Shown piece by piece: positions 43,671 through 54,600 of a stretch of 64,000 nucleotides of DNA. Made by a program: the position numbers and the translations under genes. The stretch's first letter is position 1, and the number at the start of each line of letters is the position of its first letter. Source of the stretch: Sporothrix humicola (taxonomy: Eukaryota; Ascomycota; Sordariomycetes; Ophiostomatales; Ophiostomataceae); the NCBI GenBank assembly GCA_021396245.1, contig WNYE01000014.1, positions 310,001-374,000 on the forward strand. Direction: 5' to 3'. Below the pieces are notes generated by a model, which was not told where the DNA came from, made no database searches, and saw nothing but the letters and a program-made list of their open reading frames with translations.

Positions 43671-45251
43671 GATGGGCCGGTGGAGGGAGTTTGCAAAGGC
43701 GGGAGAGGAGGGGGGCGAGGTCGAGGGTTTGGAGGAGGAGGAGGGGGAGGCCACGCCGGCGCTGGCGGCTGGTGGGCGAGACGAGTCTTTCGTTGGCGAC
43801 GCCGTTTTGACGGTTGGTGCAAGGCAAGGCTACAAGTCGAGGTTGCGGAAGGCTGTCGAAACAGTCGGGAGTCGAACGAGAACAGCGGCGATGTCGGACA
43901 AGAGTGAGATTGTCTCGTAGTGGGGTAGTGGCTGGCGATGCTGCGCTGAGTGCGGATGTGGTTGGCGATGTCGTGAGAATGAAAACAGATGGTCGTGTGC
44001 TTGTTGTGATGTTTCTTTGAACGTTGCTCGCAAGCGAGGGGTTTGCGAGGCGAACAGGTTAAAAAAAGAGAGGCGGAGGTGGTGCTGCCTTCCCTTTTTG
44101 TCGTATTTTTGGCGGCAGTATTCGTATGTAGGGGTCGTCGTTCTTTCTCTCTAGCCAGTCGTCTAGCTCTAGGGGCTTAACGGAGGAAGGAGGTGGGTCG
44201 CCTGCCACAGTGCAAATGCGAGCGATCTAATTGCGCAACACTGTCCACTTACACAAGGCCGTCGAGGAACCAGGGGTAGGTTTGTTTTCTTTTCTTTTTC
44301 TCAAGGTGCTATCAGGACCAATATTTTGAATCCTTTCTTATCATGGTAGATGCAAACTGTTTTTGCCGTCTTCAACTGCTTGATGCTGCCACCCGCATTG
44401 ACAGACTCCGCTTTGACTCGAGGATCTGCCGTGACGTCAGTTCAAGGGTCAGGAGCTTGCGCTGTCAGATCTGTCAAAGTGTCAGGCAGGCAGAAAATGG
44501 AGTGAGTTGCCATATCGAAAAGATATAGCGTTGGATCAACACTCTTTTTGTCAGTGTATGTCTTGTCGTACACAAAATCGATTAATGGAATTATCCTCTG
44601 CATTTCCGTTTGCACTGTGCACTCAGAAGGAAGGCGGGGCTGATCGAGTTGCCTCTTGTGTGATTACACGTGATGACCAACCTGCAAGGCTGAGGCGGCA
44701 CCTCGAGAATTCACGAAGAATGCTTGGGGAGATGTTTTTTGCTTGTTGGTCATAGATTTGTTTCTGATGTATTTGATGTCCAAAAATTAGTATTTGTCTG
44801 GACGACTAGTTATTGCTAGGTATCTCATAGGCAAGAATGAAGAGGGATTGTAGCCCAGATGAGCCAAAACGTGTGATAAGAGAGCCTCTTCCCGGCCAGA
44901 TGCTAAACGAAGAATATCATGATATTTAAAAATCAATCATATTTGTAAGTAAATCTCTTTTAATACCAGTGCTATTCGAATACATCGCGAGTTGGAAGTC
45001 ATCAGTGGCCACGAGATTAGTCATTTCACGTGACACTCACTTTCAGACAAGGCTCCACTCTAGCGCGAGATCCTGTCGCCTTGCGCTGCCTCGTGAATTT
45101 TTACAGCGTGTTTAGCTTCAACGACACTGCAAAACACAGCACAACAATTCATTTCGACGCAGCCCAATCCAACGCCTTGACGACATCAATTCGACACATC
45201 CGTCCTCTCTCTTTCCTACCCTATCGACAACCCACACACTCCCTCCCCAAA
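43671..45251. other. divergent intergenic snx3 / prp21
   Basis: About 1.6 kb between divergent starts. The part from 44,760 to 45,000 is AT-rich. Short frames occur, but none reads as a conserved protein. The 200 bp before prp21 contain CAAC- and CT-rich leader-like sequence. Confidence 0.5.
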
Positions 45252-46241
45252 ATGTCAGACAACGCCGCACTGTCGGCGGCCGTGGCGGCAGCGACGGCGA
45301 CGCTGGACCGGATCAAGCCGCCGGCAGGCGTGATTATGCCGCCGCCGGGCGAGATGCGCGAGGTGATTGAGAAGACGGCGGGCTATGCGGTGCGTGGCGG
45401 CGCGGGTATTGAGGCGCGGCTGCGCGAGAACCACAGCAACAACCCAAAGTTCAGTTTTGTGACGAACCCGGACGACGCGTTCCATGCGTACTACGAGTGG
45501 CGGAAGGAGGAGTACAAGGCAGGACGAGTGACGGCCGTTGCGGCGGGCCGTGTGGGGGATGGCCAAGCAGGTGCCGCCGGCGGAGCTGGCAGCAACGCAA
45601 CACCCGCAGATGCCCCCAAGGGCCCCGAGAAGCCCCCAGACTACGAGTTTTCGGCGCGCCTGCCCATTATGAACGCCAAAGACTTGGACGTTTTGAGATT
45701 GGCAGCGTCGTTTGTGGCCGTGCACGGCCGGCCGTTCTTGACACAGCTCCTGCAGCGCGAGGTCAACAATGCGCAGTTCCAGTTTCTGCTGCCGAACCAC
45801 TCGCTGCATAACTACTTTCAGCACATGGTGGACCAGTACACGTTGATCAACAAGGATTTGGGAGCAGGAGCCTCGGCGCCAGCTGAGGCAACAGAGAACG
45901 GCGAGGGTGCCGCGTCCGGCGACCGCCTCGCCGCCCTGCAGAAAAACGCCGACCGGTTCTCGATCCTGCTCCGCGCCAAGCAGCGCATCGCCTACAAAGA
46001 CTGGGAGATGTCGCAGCGCAAAAAGGAAGAGCACGCGCGGGTGGTGGCCAAGGAAGAGCTGGCGCGCATCGACTGGACCAACTTTACCGTCTTGGAAACG
46101 ATCGTCTTTAACGAGGCCGACGACTCGGCGCCGCTGCCGCCGCCAACATCGCTCAACGACCTGCAGTACGCCTCTTTGGAAGAAAAGAGCAAGCTGTCGA
46201 TGTCGGCGAACCGGATGATCGAGGAGGCGTTCCCTCTATAG
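45252..46241 (+). CDS. prp21: splicing factor 3A subunit 1 (Prp21/SF3A1), short form
   Basis: An intronless 329-aa protein starting MSDNAALSAAVAAATATLDR. Prp21/SF3A1 is part of the U2 snRNP SF3a complex, required for U2 binding at the branch site. Two SURP modules are clear, at about 33-87 (VIEKTAGYAVRGGAGIEARL to FHAYYEWRKEEY) and 143-196 (DVLRLAASFVAVHGRPFLTQ to NYFQHMVDQYTL). The Prp21-like helical region after them includes RIAYKDWEMSQRKKEEHARV and the WTNFTVLETIVF stretch. The protein stops at EEAFPL. Relatives in other filamentous fungi, as I remember them, continue for 100 or more residues with a Pro/Gln-rich tail and a Cys-containing segment. I see no such sequence in the other frames directly downstream. 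The identity is firm; whether the short tail is natural is open. Confidence 0.92.
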   Translation: MSDNAALSAAVAAATATLDRIKPPAGVIMPPPGEMREVIEKTAGYAVRGGAGIEARLRENHSNNPKFSFVTNPDDAFHAYYEWRKEEYKAGRVTAVAAGRVGDGQAGAAGGAGSNATPADAPKGPEKPPDYEFSARLPIMNAKDLDVLRLAASFVAVHGRPFLTQLLQREVNNAQFQFLLPNHSLHNYFQHMVDQYTLINKDLGAGASAPAEATENGEGAASGDRLAALQKNADRFSILLRAKQRIAYKDWEMSQRKKEEHARVVAKEELARIDWTNFTVLETIVFNEADDSAPLPPPTSLNDLQYASLEEKSKLSMSANRMIEEAFPL

Positions 46242-46930
46242 GGAATGGTGGTGTGACTGTGAGGGGAATAACTACATTATGATACCCGGAGCGTGGTTGA
46301 AGCATTGCGAGGCGAGAAGTCAAAAGTTTAATCTGTACGAATATAAGGAAAAGGGCGAACTGGCGCAGTCGATGCATTTTCTGTTTGAATTTACCGCTTG
46401 GGAGCCATGGTCTATTATTTTAGGATAGGGTATATATAATGGAAAGCACTTGTCATTCACATTACAAAACGAGCAACATGCACTGGGAAATGTATTGTAT
46501 TTGTGAAGGTCTAACCCCAGTGAAAAAAGGTAAAAGGACATTGCAGCTATCTACTTGTTTATGGTAAGGACCGTGAGGGTAAGACAAAGGAAAAGTGCTG
46601 TGAAGCTGTGGCGCCGTGTAGCAAGATATAATGAGACGGAAATGTCAACAAGGGAACAAGCAAGAAGAAGAGCAAAAGAAAGTGGTGAGCGTCGTGTATG
46701 AAATGTGTCCTAGATGTCAGTCTGATCGTGTGTGAGAAACTAAACAAAACAAAGTGCCTGTGCAGAATTGACCAAACGATAGAAGTCATTCCTCCGCTAT
46801 TCTCTCAGTTGTCAATTTGCCACGGTTAGTAATTCAAAATCAAGCAAAGAGACGTTTCAAGCAAGCTCGTAGTTAGGAGTAAAGATGAGGCGTAGCAAGG
46901 CTTTAATAATCAACAAAGATACACAACTTG
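46242..46930. other. intergenic, convergent 3' ends
   Basis: This separates prp21 (+) and the 642-aa gene (-). It is AT-richer than the genes, and no coding sequence is seen. Confidence 0.5.
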
Positions 46931-48930
46931 TCAACGACGACGGTGGCTGCGGCGGCGTCTCTCATCGTCAACCTCTTCACCATAGGGTGGCGGCGGTGAC
47001 GGCTCACAATGCCAGCCTCTGTACCGAGGATTGGGCACGAGTACCGAGCAGGTCGAGCAGGTATTGAAGCTCGAGGTGGAGTCGACAGTGTCGCGGCGTT
47101 GCGGTGGACGGCTGTGGTTGCTGTCATTGCTGTCCACGGGCATTGGGCCCATACGTTCATGCTCGCTGGCAGCGTGGCCCAACTCGGCCACAACACGGTC
47201 AAAAAGGCCCCGCGAGAGAATCTCTGCGACGAGGAGGTCGTCCGGTACTTCGTAATCAGAAGGAGGCTCGAGACGGCGTGGGTGTCTTGCCTCACGAGGA
47301 TCCCGGAAGTCACGACAATGACGAGGCTCGCGAGGGTAGTCATTGCGGTGATGGTTGTTGTAGGCACGCTGGTCATAACCGCCGCCAAAACCACTGAGAT
47401 CTGTATATTGCACGAGACTGGCCGGGTCGAGCGAAAGGGAAAGGGCGATGTTGATGGGACCTATGCCCGGTCCCATGTTCGGTCCCATGGATGGCCCCAT
47501 GGATGGGCCCATTTGCATGGACGGAGGAAAACACGAAGCCTCAGGCCACTCCTCATTGTCCTGGTAGTAACGACGGCGGTTTCTGTATTCCTCATGGTAG
47601 TCGAGCTGCCGGTAGCGATCATGGGGCCGTGAAGGTAGCGGCGAAGGAAACCGAATGCGGTGAGCAGGACGCTCAGTAACGGCCATTGGCAGAGCAGAAA
47701 TGCTGGGAGGCAAACCCATGGGCTGGCGACCGGCGGGAGACCGTGCTGGAGGCTGTGGAGAAGCTGGACTTGGGGCCGTAAAGTAGTTGTTCTCGTTCTG
47801 AGGGACGGCACCATGGCCCACAGTAGGCCCAGATGCAATCGCGGGAGACGGTCCACGGCGGAAATTCAAAGAAGAGGCGAGCAAGGCGGCAGCCGAGACG
47901 GCATCATCGTCTTCAGCCTCGATCGTGAAAGCTTGGATCCCAGGAGAAGATAGCCGGGCGCTCGTTTGACCTTCATCAGCGCCGTAAATGTCTTCATCGT
48001 TCTGGGAAACCCTCTCTCTGGCATCAAAGCCGACATCCGGAAAGACGGGCGCGTCCGGGTTTTGGCTGTGGGACAGAGGGTACGGCACAAAATCGTCCGG
48101 ACCGTGAGGATATTCCTGGCGGGTGTCGGAGCGGTAAAAGTGGGAAGTCACTGCGGCGGCCGTTGTTGCCGTGGTCGTTGTCGGAGGCGAGATGAAATTG
48201 CGAGTCCGTCGGAGGGGACGGGCTGGAGGACGTTGCGTCTCAGCAGCTCTCCCGATGAGTCCCTCGACAGCATCCCCAGAATTGCTCGACTCGTAGCCTG
48301 AGTCGTACCCGTCATCATCTTGAGGGTAGGTACTGCTTGTCCCAAGCGCCCAGCTCGAGGAAAAGTCTCTGGGGTGGATGGCAGTATATTGTCCCTGGCT
48401 GCCGTCGTTGTCACGTAGCCTGTTGGCATCATGACGGAAGAGGCGGCGGCCACGGCCAGAGGATGGGAGAATGTTTTCTTCCACCCTGTCGGCCTCACCG
48501 CCGTCGACAACAGCCTGCGTACTTGTGTTGCCGCTGCTGTCACCAGCGATGACGGGGTCCATTGTGAACATGATGCCCTCGTCATCATCTTCCCCAGCCT
48601 GGTTCAGCTCCTGCTCTCGTCTTTCTGCAAAGCTGCGCAGCATAGGCTCGAGGTCGGCGTCCTCCATGGCTTCCGTCATGGGGGGCACCTCAAGGTTGGT
48701 AGGCGAGCGAGGGGAGTGGGCAGAGAGGACAGAGTGAGGAGTGAGAGGATTACGAGGCGTGTACATGTCCATCGCCGAAGGAGACTCGACAAGCTCGCGG
48801 CCAGGGATAATCCTGACGTCAGGAATAGTGATGTTGGGTCTACACCAGATGTTAGCTGAAAGATACTTAATGGTAGGTGGGAAAATGGAAAGGAGTCTTC
48901 CCTAGCGGACTTGTTGCTGCGAGAAGTCAT
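46931..48930 (-). CDS. uncharacterised 642-aa disordered protein
   Basis: The large exon 48,839-46,931 is open and contains an internal ATG at 48,772. I propose a 20-nt first exon, 48,930-48,911, encoding MTSRSN, joined by a 71-bp intron (donor GTCCGC, branch CTAAC, acceptor GTGTAG) so that the reading continues KPNITIPDVRIIPGRELVE. The donor is weak, so the start is uncertain; the internal ATG would give 613 aa. The protein is rich in Asp, Arg, Ser and Pro, has no membrane span, and is probably disordered. It contains MGPSMGPSMGPNMGPG at about 447-462, and near the C-terminus a small cysteine group, FNTCSTCSV, followed by WHCEPSPPPPYGEE. I do not recognise the family. Confidence 0.6.
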
Positions 48931-51606
48931 TGTTTTTTGGTGGTTTTCTATTTTCTGAAACAGGACAAACTTGACGGTGGTTTTGAAATAGGAGAAAATC
49001 AAGCAAACACGACAAAAGAAAGATGCAACTGAGAGATAACAAAAATTTCAAATCAAATCAAATGTAAAACAAACCAAAACTCTCAAGAGACACTTTCGAA
49101 CAGACAGAAGGTCGAGAAAGGTTGGCAAAATGGATCTGATCAAAAGGCTCTTGTGAGTGATGAATATGTTGGGAAGAAGGAGGAGGGAGGGCGTGGAGAG
49201 CAAGAAATCATATCTGAGCGTCGAGGGTAGATATTGACGTTTATATACTTTTTGAGTATCCTTATCCAACCACCAAAATTGTCCATCACGACATGATATC
49301 AAGCCTACAAATTGCCACAGCCTCGAGGCTTTCAGAAGGCACTCTCGCTGTGGTCCATCTCTTACACATATTCTGCCCCCACAGGGGCTGCCTCCGACAA
49401 CTCTACACCATATCATGGCCACACGTGATGGACCAGGAGTCGTGCTGCCTCTTGATCTACAGTCGCCTTTTTCTTTAAATGGGCTCCTCCTGGCAGTCTT
49501 TGACTGTGCCTTATGCACAAAGTGGAGGGCAGCGCCACGGTCAAAAGGTCTGAACGTGGCCTTCTTTGACATGCACTTCTACACACAAGAAAAGTCAACC
49601 TTCTACGGAGCCTCGTCGCAAGTTCGACCTATGTGTGGCCAGGGTGGAGGCCATGCCGGCCGAATGGCCTTCAGGAGGAAGGCAAGGTGGAAAAAAAAGG
49701 AGAGGGGGTAGGGAATATGTAAACATATGTCTTCGCCTGGAGGAAGCCGCTTGGAAATAAGCGCGGTGGATGGACGACAGACTCAAACAGGGCGAATGGC
49801 ACATTGATATAGCAGGCACTATCTGATTGCATAATTTGATATTTATTATGCAGATATACACCTATCTTAATACTCAATGGATATCGTGTCTTCATTATCG
49901 GGCTGGCATAGAAAGCGTGGCTATAAAAATAGCAAACAAAAAAGAAAGTTGAAAAGGAGAAACGAAAGATAAATCTATGACCAAAATATTAAATCAAGCC
50001 TAGGGAAAGACAGTCTGTCTGATGGCATAAAATTCAAACATAGCTGCAACCTCACATCCCCGAAAGTAAATGTCATCTTATCCATCTATATTAGAAAATC
50101 GTTGAGAAGTCGACATCGGCAGCATATAAGCGCCAATCGACAGAAGGATGGCCATCTGTCCGAACCTTTGCCGCCAGGAAGAGAGTTTTTTGTGAAGATG
50201 TGCCGGAGCTGTGGGTATTAATCTCAGTTGGGAACGAAAGTGCAAAGGCGTGGAAGTTTGAGTCTTGCACATAGACTTGAAGTTGAGAGAAGATAGACAG
50301 CAGAAGACAACAGCTTCCAGCGCTTAAGTTTTTTTTTTCGGCTTTTATATTCCTTCTTTCTTATTGTCCATGGAAGAAATAAAGATCGTATCTGTGAAAG
50401 TGTCGACAAAGATAAACGTTGTCGTTTGATGTAATTTGGTTGGTTGGCCCGTTACTGAAAACGATCCCCCGCCAGATTGCTGCAAGATGCACTGCAAGAT
50501 TGTCCGATTGCCGCTGTTTGTTTGGGCTTGGGGTGGTGTGGTGGTGTTTGTGTCACACAAAACAATGCAACAGCCCCTGCAGGTGCTCTGGGTCGCGGCC
50601 ACAGCAGCAAAAATAAGACGTGCTCCTGATATTGAATGTTTGAAGTTCCAACCACCCAAGAAGCAGCGTTTGCCGCCGGGCCTATAACATGGCCAGCGAC
50701 GGTAGGACACAGTTTGCTTTTGTTTCTTTTCTCATTTCTGTCTTTTCATCGTCGACAGAGAAAATTTGTCACATGACGGTAATTGTCTGCAGTTTATGCA
50801 GAGGATCTTGCAGTTCTTGGGTGCTTTGTTTTGCACATTGGGCTCCTCAGAGCCTCTCGGTTTTGAGGCACGGGAGCCAGTGGTTTCAGCAAAAAGAGAT
50901 TGGTGAATAATAGGCCAAGTATGAAAACAGAGATGAAGAGGCATGAAAGGAAAGAGAATAGAGAAAAAACCACCGCTTTTGTTGCCGCCCCTCGTCCGTT
51001 TTCCGTCCCAATTAAAAATATGGCAAGGCAGCTCGACCCAGCCCTCAACTTTGGGCGGTGGAGAAGAAAAGAGTATTTTGAACTCCCGTGCGTTGCTGCG
51101 TTGAAACAAGAGTAGAAAGAGAAAAAAAAAGAATATTGAAACAGCTGAAGAGATAAAAAGAAGAGACTGCCCCTCTATCAAGTGAGTACATAAAACGCCC
51201 AAAAAAGTGATCAAAAAGTAAGAAGAGCTAGATAGATAAAGAAAAACATAAGAAGTCCAGACAAAAAAGAAGAAGTAAAAAGATATCGTCCAAATGCTCG
51301 CAGCCGCAAGTTAATACACAAAAATGAGATAACATACCCCTTTAAAAACAAACGTAGTCAAAACACATTCCAAATAAAAAAGCCAAAGTCCACTCAAAAA
51401 AAAGAGAACATGGCATAATGCCTGCGGCTCCCCAATATCCACCCACAAGTGCGTGGCAGTCAAAAAAGTAGTAAAAATGAGGCAAGAGGGCGTGTTGAAT
51501 GCTCCCCGAAGTTGAAAGAGGTCACGCCTCGGTCTACTCCTCCTTGATATCAATTTAGCAGATCAGCAACAGAAATGCGCGTTCTCGGAGCGAACCACTG
51601 AGGCTT
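48931..51606. other. gene-poor intergenic upstream of the 642-aa gene
   Basis: About 2.7 kb holding the promoter of the 642-aa gene and the 3' side of ash1. A minus-strand frame with an ATG at 49,572 runs 174 codons, but it resembles no protein I know and its composition changes midway. AT-rich patches occur at 49,800-50,120. Nothing else is supported. Confidence 0.45.
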
Positions 51607-54600
51607 CTAAACTGGCTGTGGTAGCGATCCGGGAGCCACATGGATGACATCGTGAGCAGAGCCGTTGATCCTGGCCAGAGGGCTGCTGGTGGTATCCAAG
51701 TCGACGGGGGCTCTATTCTCGTCGTTGTCGGCCGTGCCATTGCCGTTGGCAAGCTCCCGCTCCAGTCTCGCCTTCTCGAGAGCGCGGGCAGCCTTGAACT
51801 CCTCAACATCGGCTCTGCGTGCAACGCCATACTCTATCCTAGCCTTAGTACGAGGAGCAGACGAGGGTGCGAGGGTAGTGCCGGTTGTAGTGGTGACCGT
51901 TGTTGTCGTCGGAGCTGGCGCCGCAGGGGTGGGCGCTGGGCTCGGGGCATCCGTCATTGTCGTGTCTGCGCTGTCCGCCTGAAGTTCTGAGATCTTAACA
52001 TATTTCCTCGGGCGGCCAGGTCCACGCTTTGGGACGTAGCTGCCATCCTGTCTCGCGGCAAGACGACGAGCGGCCACAAGCTGGCGTTTGGCACGGAGCT
52101 TCTGAGCCTTGGTCATCTTGCGGATTCTCTTCGGCTTCTCGGGGGTCTCGGTGAGCTCGGTGGCATCGGCCCAGCCATCGTCGGTGATATCCATGGCATC
52201 AGCATCAGCCACGGCCGAGCTTGCGGCAGCTTCAGTGGCGGCAAGCTGCGCAGCCAACTCCTCCTCCTCGTCTACCTCTTCCGAGGCATGGTCAATGGCG
52301 TTGGAGGTCTCACCAGCCGCATCGTCGACGATATCATAAAACGCCTCGGCGCTGATGGCTTCCTTGGTAGACAGGCGTGGGCGGCCACGGCCACGTCTAA
52401 CGGGCGTCTCGTTGGAAGTGGTAGTCACAGTAGTGGTGGTAGTAGTAGTCGTTGTAACGTCAGTCTTCTTGGCCGTGACCACAGGACGCGTCTTCACAAC
52501 AATCCGCTTAGGAGATTTGACAGGAGGCTTTGCAGGAGATTTGGGCTTGTTCTGTGTGGAGTTGTTGCTGGACGTCTTAGAGGTTACGGCCTTAGAGGCT
52601 GCGGTCTTCGAAGCTGTAGTCTTCCCCGCGGCATTGGCAGCTTTTGCGGCGGCAGCCTTTGCGGCCTTAGCGACGGCCTGAGCCATGGGAGTTGCTTTGT
52701 GCGTCGATTGAGGGGTTGTGGGCTGAACGTCCATATCGTCGTCGTCGGTAGGCGGAGTTGCGGCTCTCTTCTTAGGGCTGGCCTTGCTGGACTTGCTGGA
52801 TTTGGCGTTCTTGGCTGGCGAAGCAGGCTTGCGTGCGGATGACTTGGCAACTTGAGTGGTGGTCTTTGTCGATTTTGTTGTCTTGGTCGCTGTCTTGACC
52901 TCCTTGGTCACGGATGTTTTGGAAGCCTTCAGGCCCTTGGATGTCTTGACAACCTTGACGGACTTAGCTGCCTTGACAACCTTGACAGGCTTGGAAGAAG
53001 CGGCCTTGGTCGCACTTACTTTGGACGCACCCGCCTTGGATGCGCCTGCCTTGGTAGCAGCTGCCTTGCCGGCCTTTGCGCGCTTCGCCTTCCTGGCGGC
53101 TGCTTCCTCGGCCTCTCTCTTCGCTTTGGCCTTGGCGATCCGAGCATCTCTAGCTGCATGCGATGCCTTTGTCAACCGAGCGATTCTAGCTGCGTTGGCA
53201 GCCAGGGCTTCAAGGGCAGCCTTTGTCGTCATAATGACCTTCTTCGGTGGCGGGGCCTTGACGGGTTTCTTCGCGGGAGACTTCACCGGGATATCCACCT
53301 TGGCCTTCTTGCTCGCCGGGCCAGCGGCGTTGTTGTCGCTCTCGTCGTCCATGCTGTAGGCGTCGTGCTTTCGCTTGGCAGAACCGTTGCCGCCCTTGGC
53401 CTTTTGGCCGGCCTTCTCGGCGGCAGCCTTCTCGGCAGCGGCCTTGGAGACAGCCTTCTCGCTCTTCCGGGGACCCAGAACGCCACGGCAGTTGTCTGCT
53501 CCACACAAGCAACCCTGGACGTTCTTAGCCGAGTACGGGTCAAAATTATAGTCATATGTGAGTTCTTCGCCTGTCGAGATGGGACGGTCGCCGGCGAAGA
53601 GGGCGATGCGGGGCTGGCCGTGCACAATCCATTTGATCATGCGGCAGTTGGGAGAGCACGAGTGGTTGACGAAACGAGCGATACTACCACTGGTGCCGTC
53701 AATGATGAGGGATTGGTCAAAGGACATAAGGTAGTAGCACTACAAACATGTTAGAACGGTCATAAAAATGATAACGAAGGTGCTGTGAGAGATGACTTAC
53801 CGCATTGTCCTTATACAGTTCGTTCATGCGCCGGTCGGACTCCTCCTCGGTGATAATTTCACCAATGTATTCCATAATGATTTGGCCGGGACGGAAACCG
53901 CGGCTGGCACGAATGCCGTGGCCACGATCCAGGGTCTTGAAGACCTCAACACCGATATGGTAGGGGTTCTTTGACGCAGTGCGGTCCGCCAGTCTCTGGA
54001 ATTCTCGGTTGCTGCACCGTTCCGAGCCGACGTTGCAGATCTCGTCATTGCACTCGTAGAGCATAATGCGGTTCTGGCAATCCTCGTCGCACCCCGTCTC
54101 AGGCTTACAAACGCACTTGGACTGGAAATCGTCGTAGTTCGGGTTCTTCTTCCAGATAGCATGGGCCTCGCCAACAAAGCGGTCTATTGATCCGGGTTAG
54201 TATATAAGGAAACAAGTGTCGTACGCAAGCGTCAATAGCTAGTTTTGACTCACTCTTGCTGAAACGGCCGTACTTGACAGGCTTCGGCTGGCCTGGCGGG
54301 AGAGGGTTGAAGACATCAAAGGGCATCTTGAAGTCCCGGCCCTCGATGAGCGTGCGCAGTCCGTTGTAGATAGGCATGGGAAGCGTCTTGTTCGGTGGGT
54401 ACTCCTTGGACAGCTCTGGCAACTTATGAAACGCCTTGCGCTCGGCCGGTGTCAAGCCTGCGGTGGGGTTCTTGGGCGTAGGCATACCAGCATAGAGGCC
54501 CTGGACCATCCACTTCTTGACACGCTTCTTCGGCAGCGCAGCTTCAGCAGCAGCCTTCTCTGCTTCTGCGGCAGCTGCGGCAGCAGCGGCCTCCTCGGCT

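Noticed and set aside
49048..49572. 174-codon minus-strand frame with an ATG
   Set aside because: There is no recognisable domain, composition shifts halfway, and it sits in the upstream region of the 642-aa gene.
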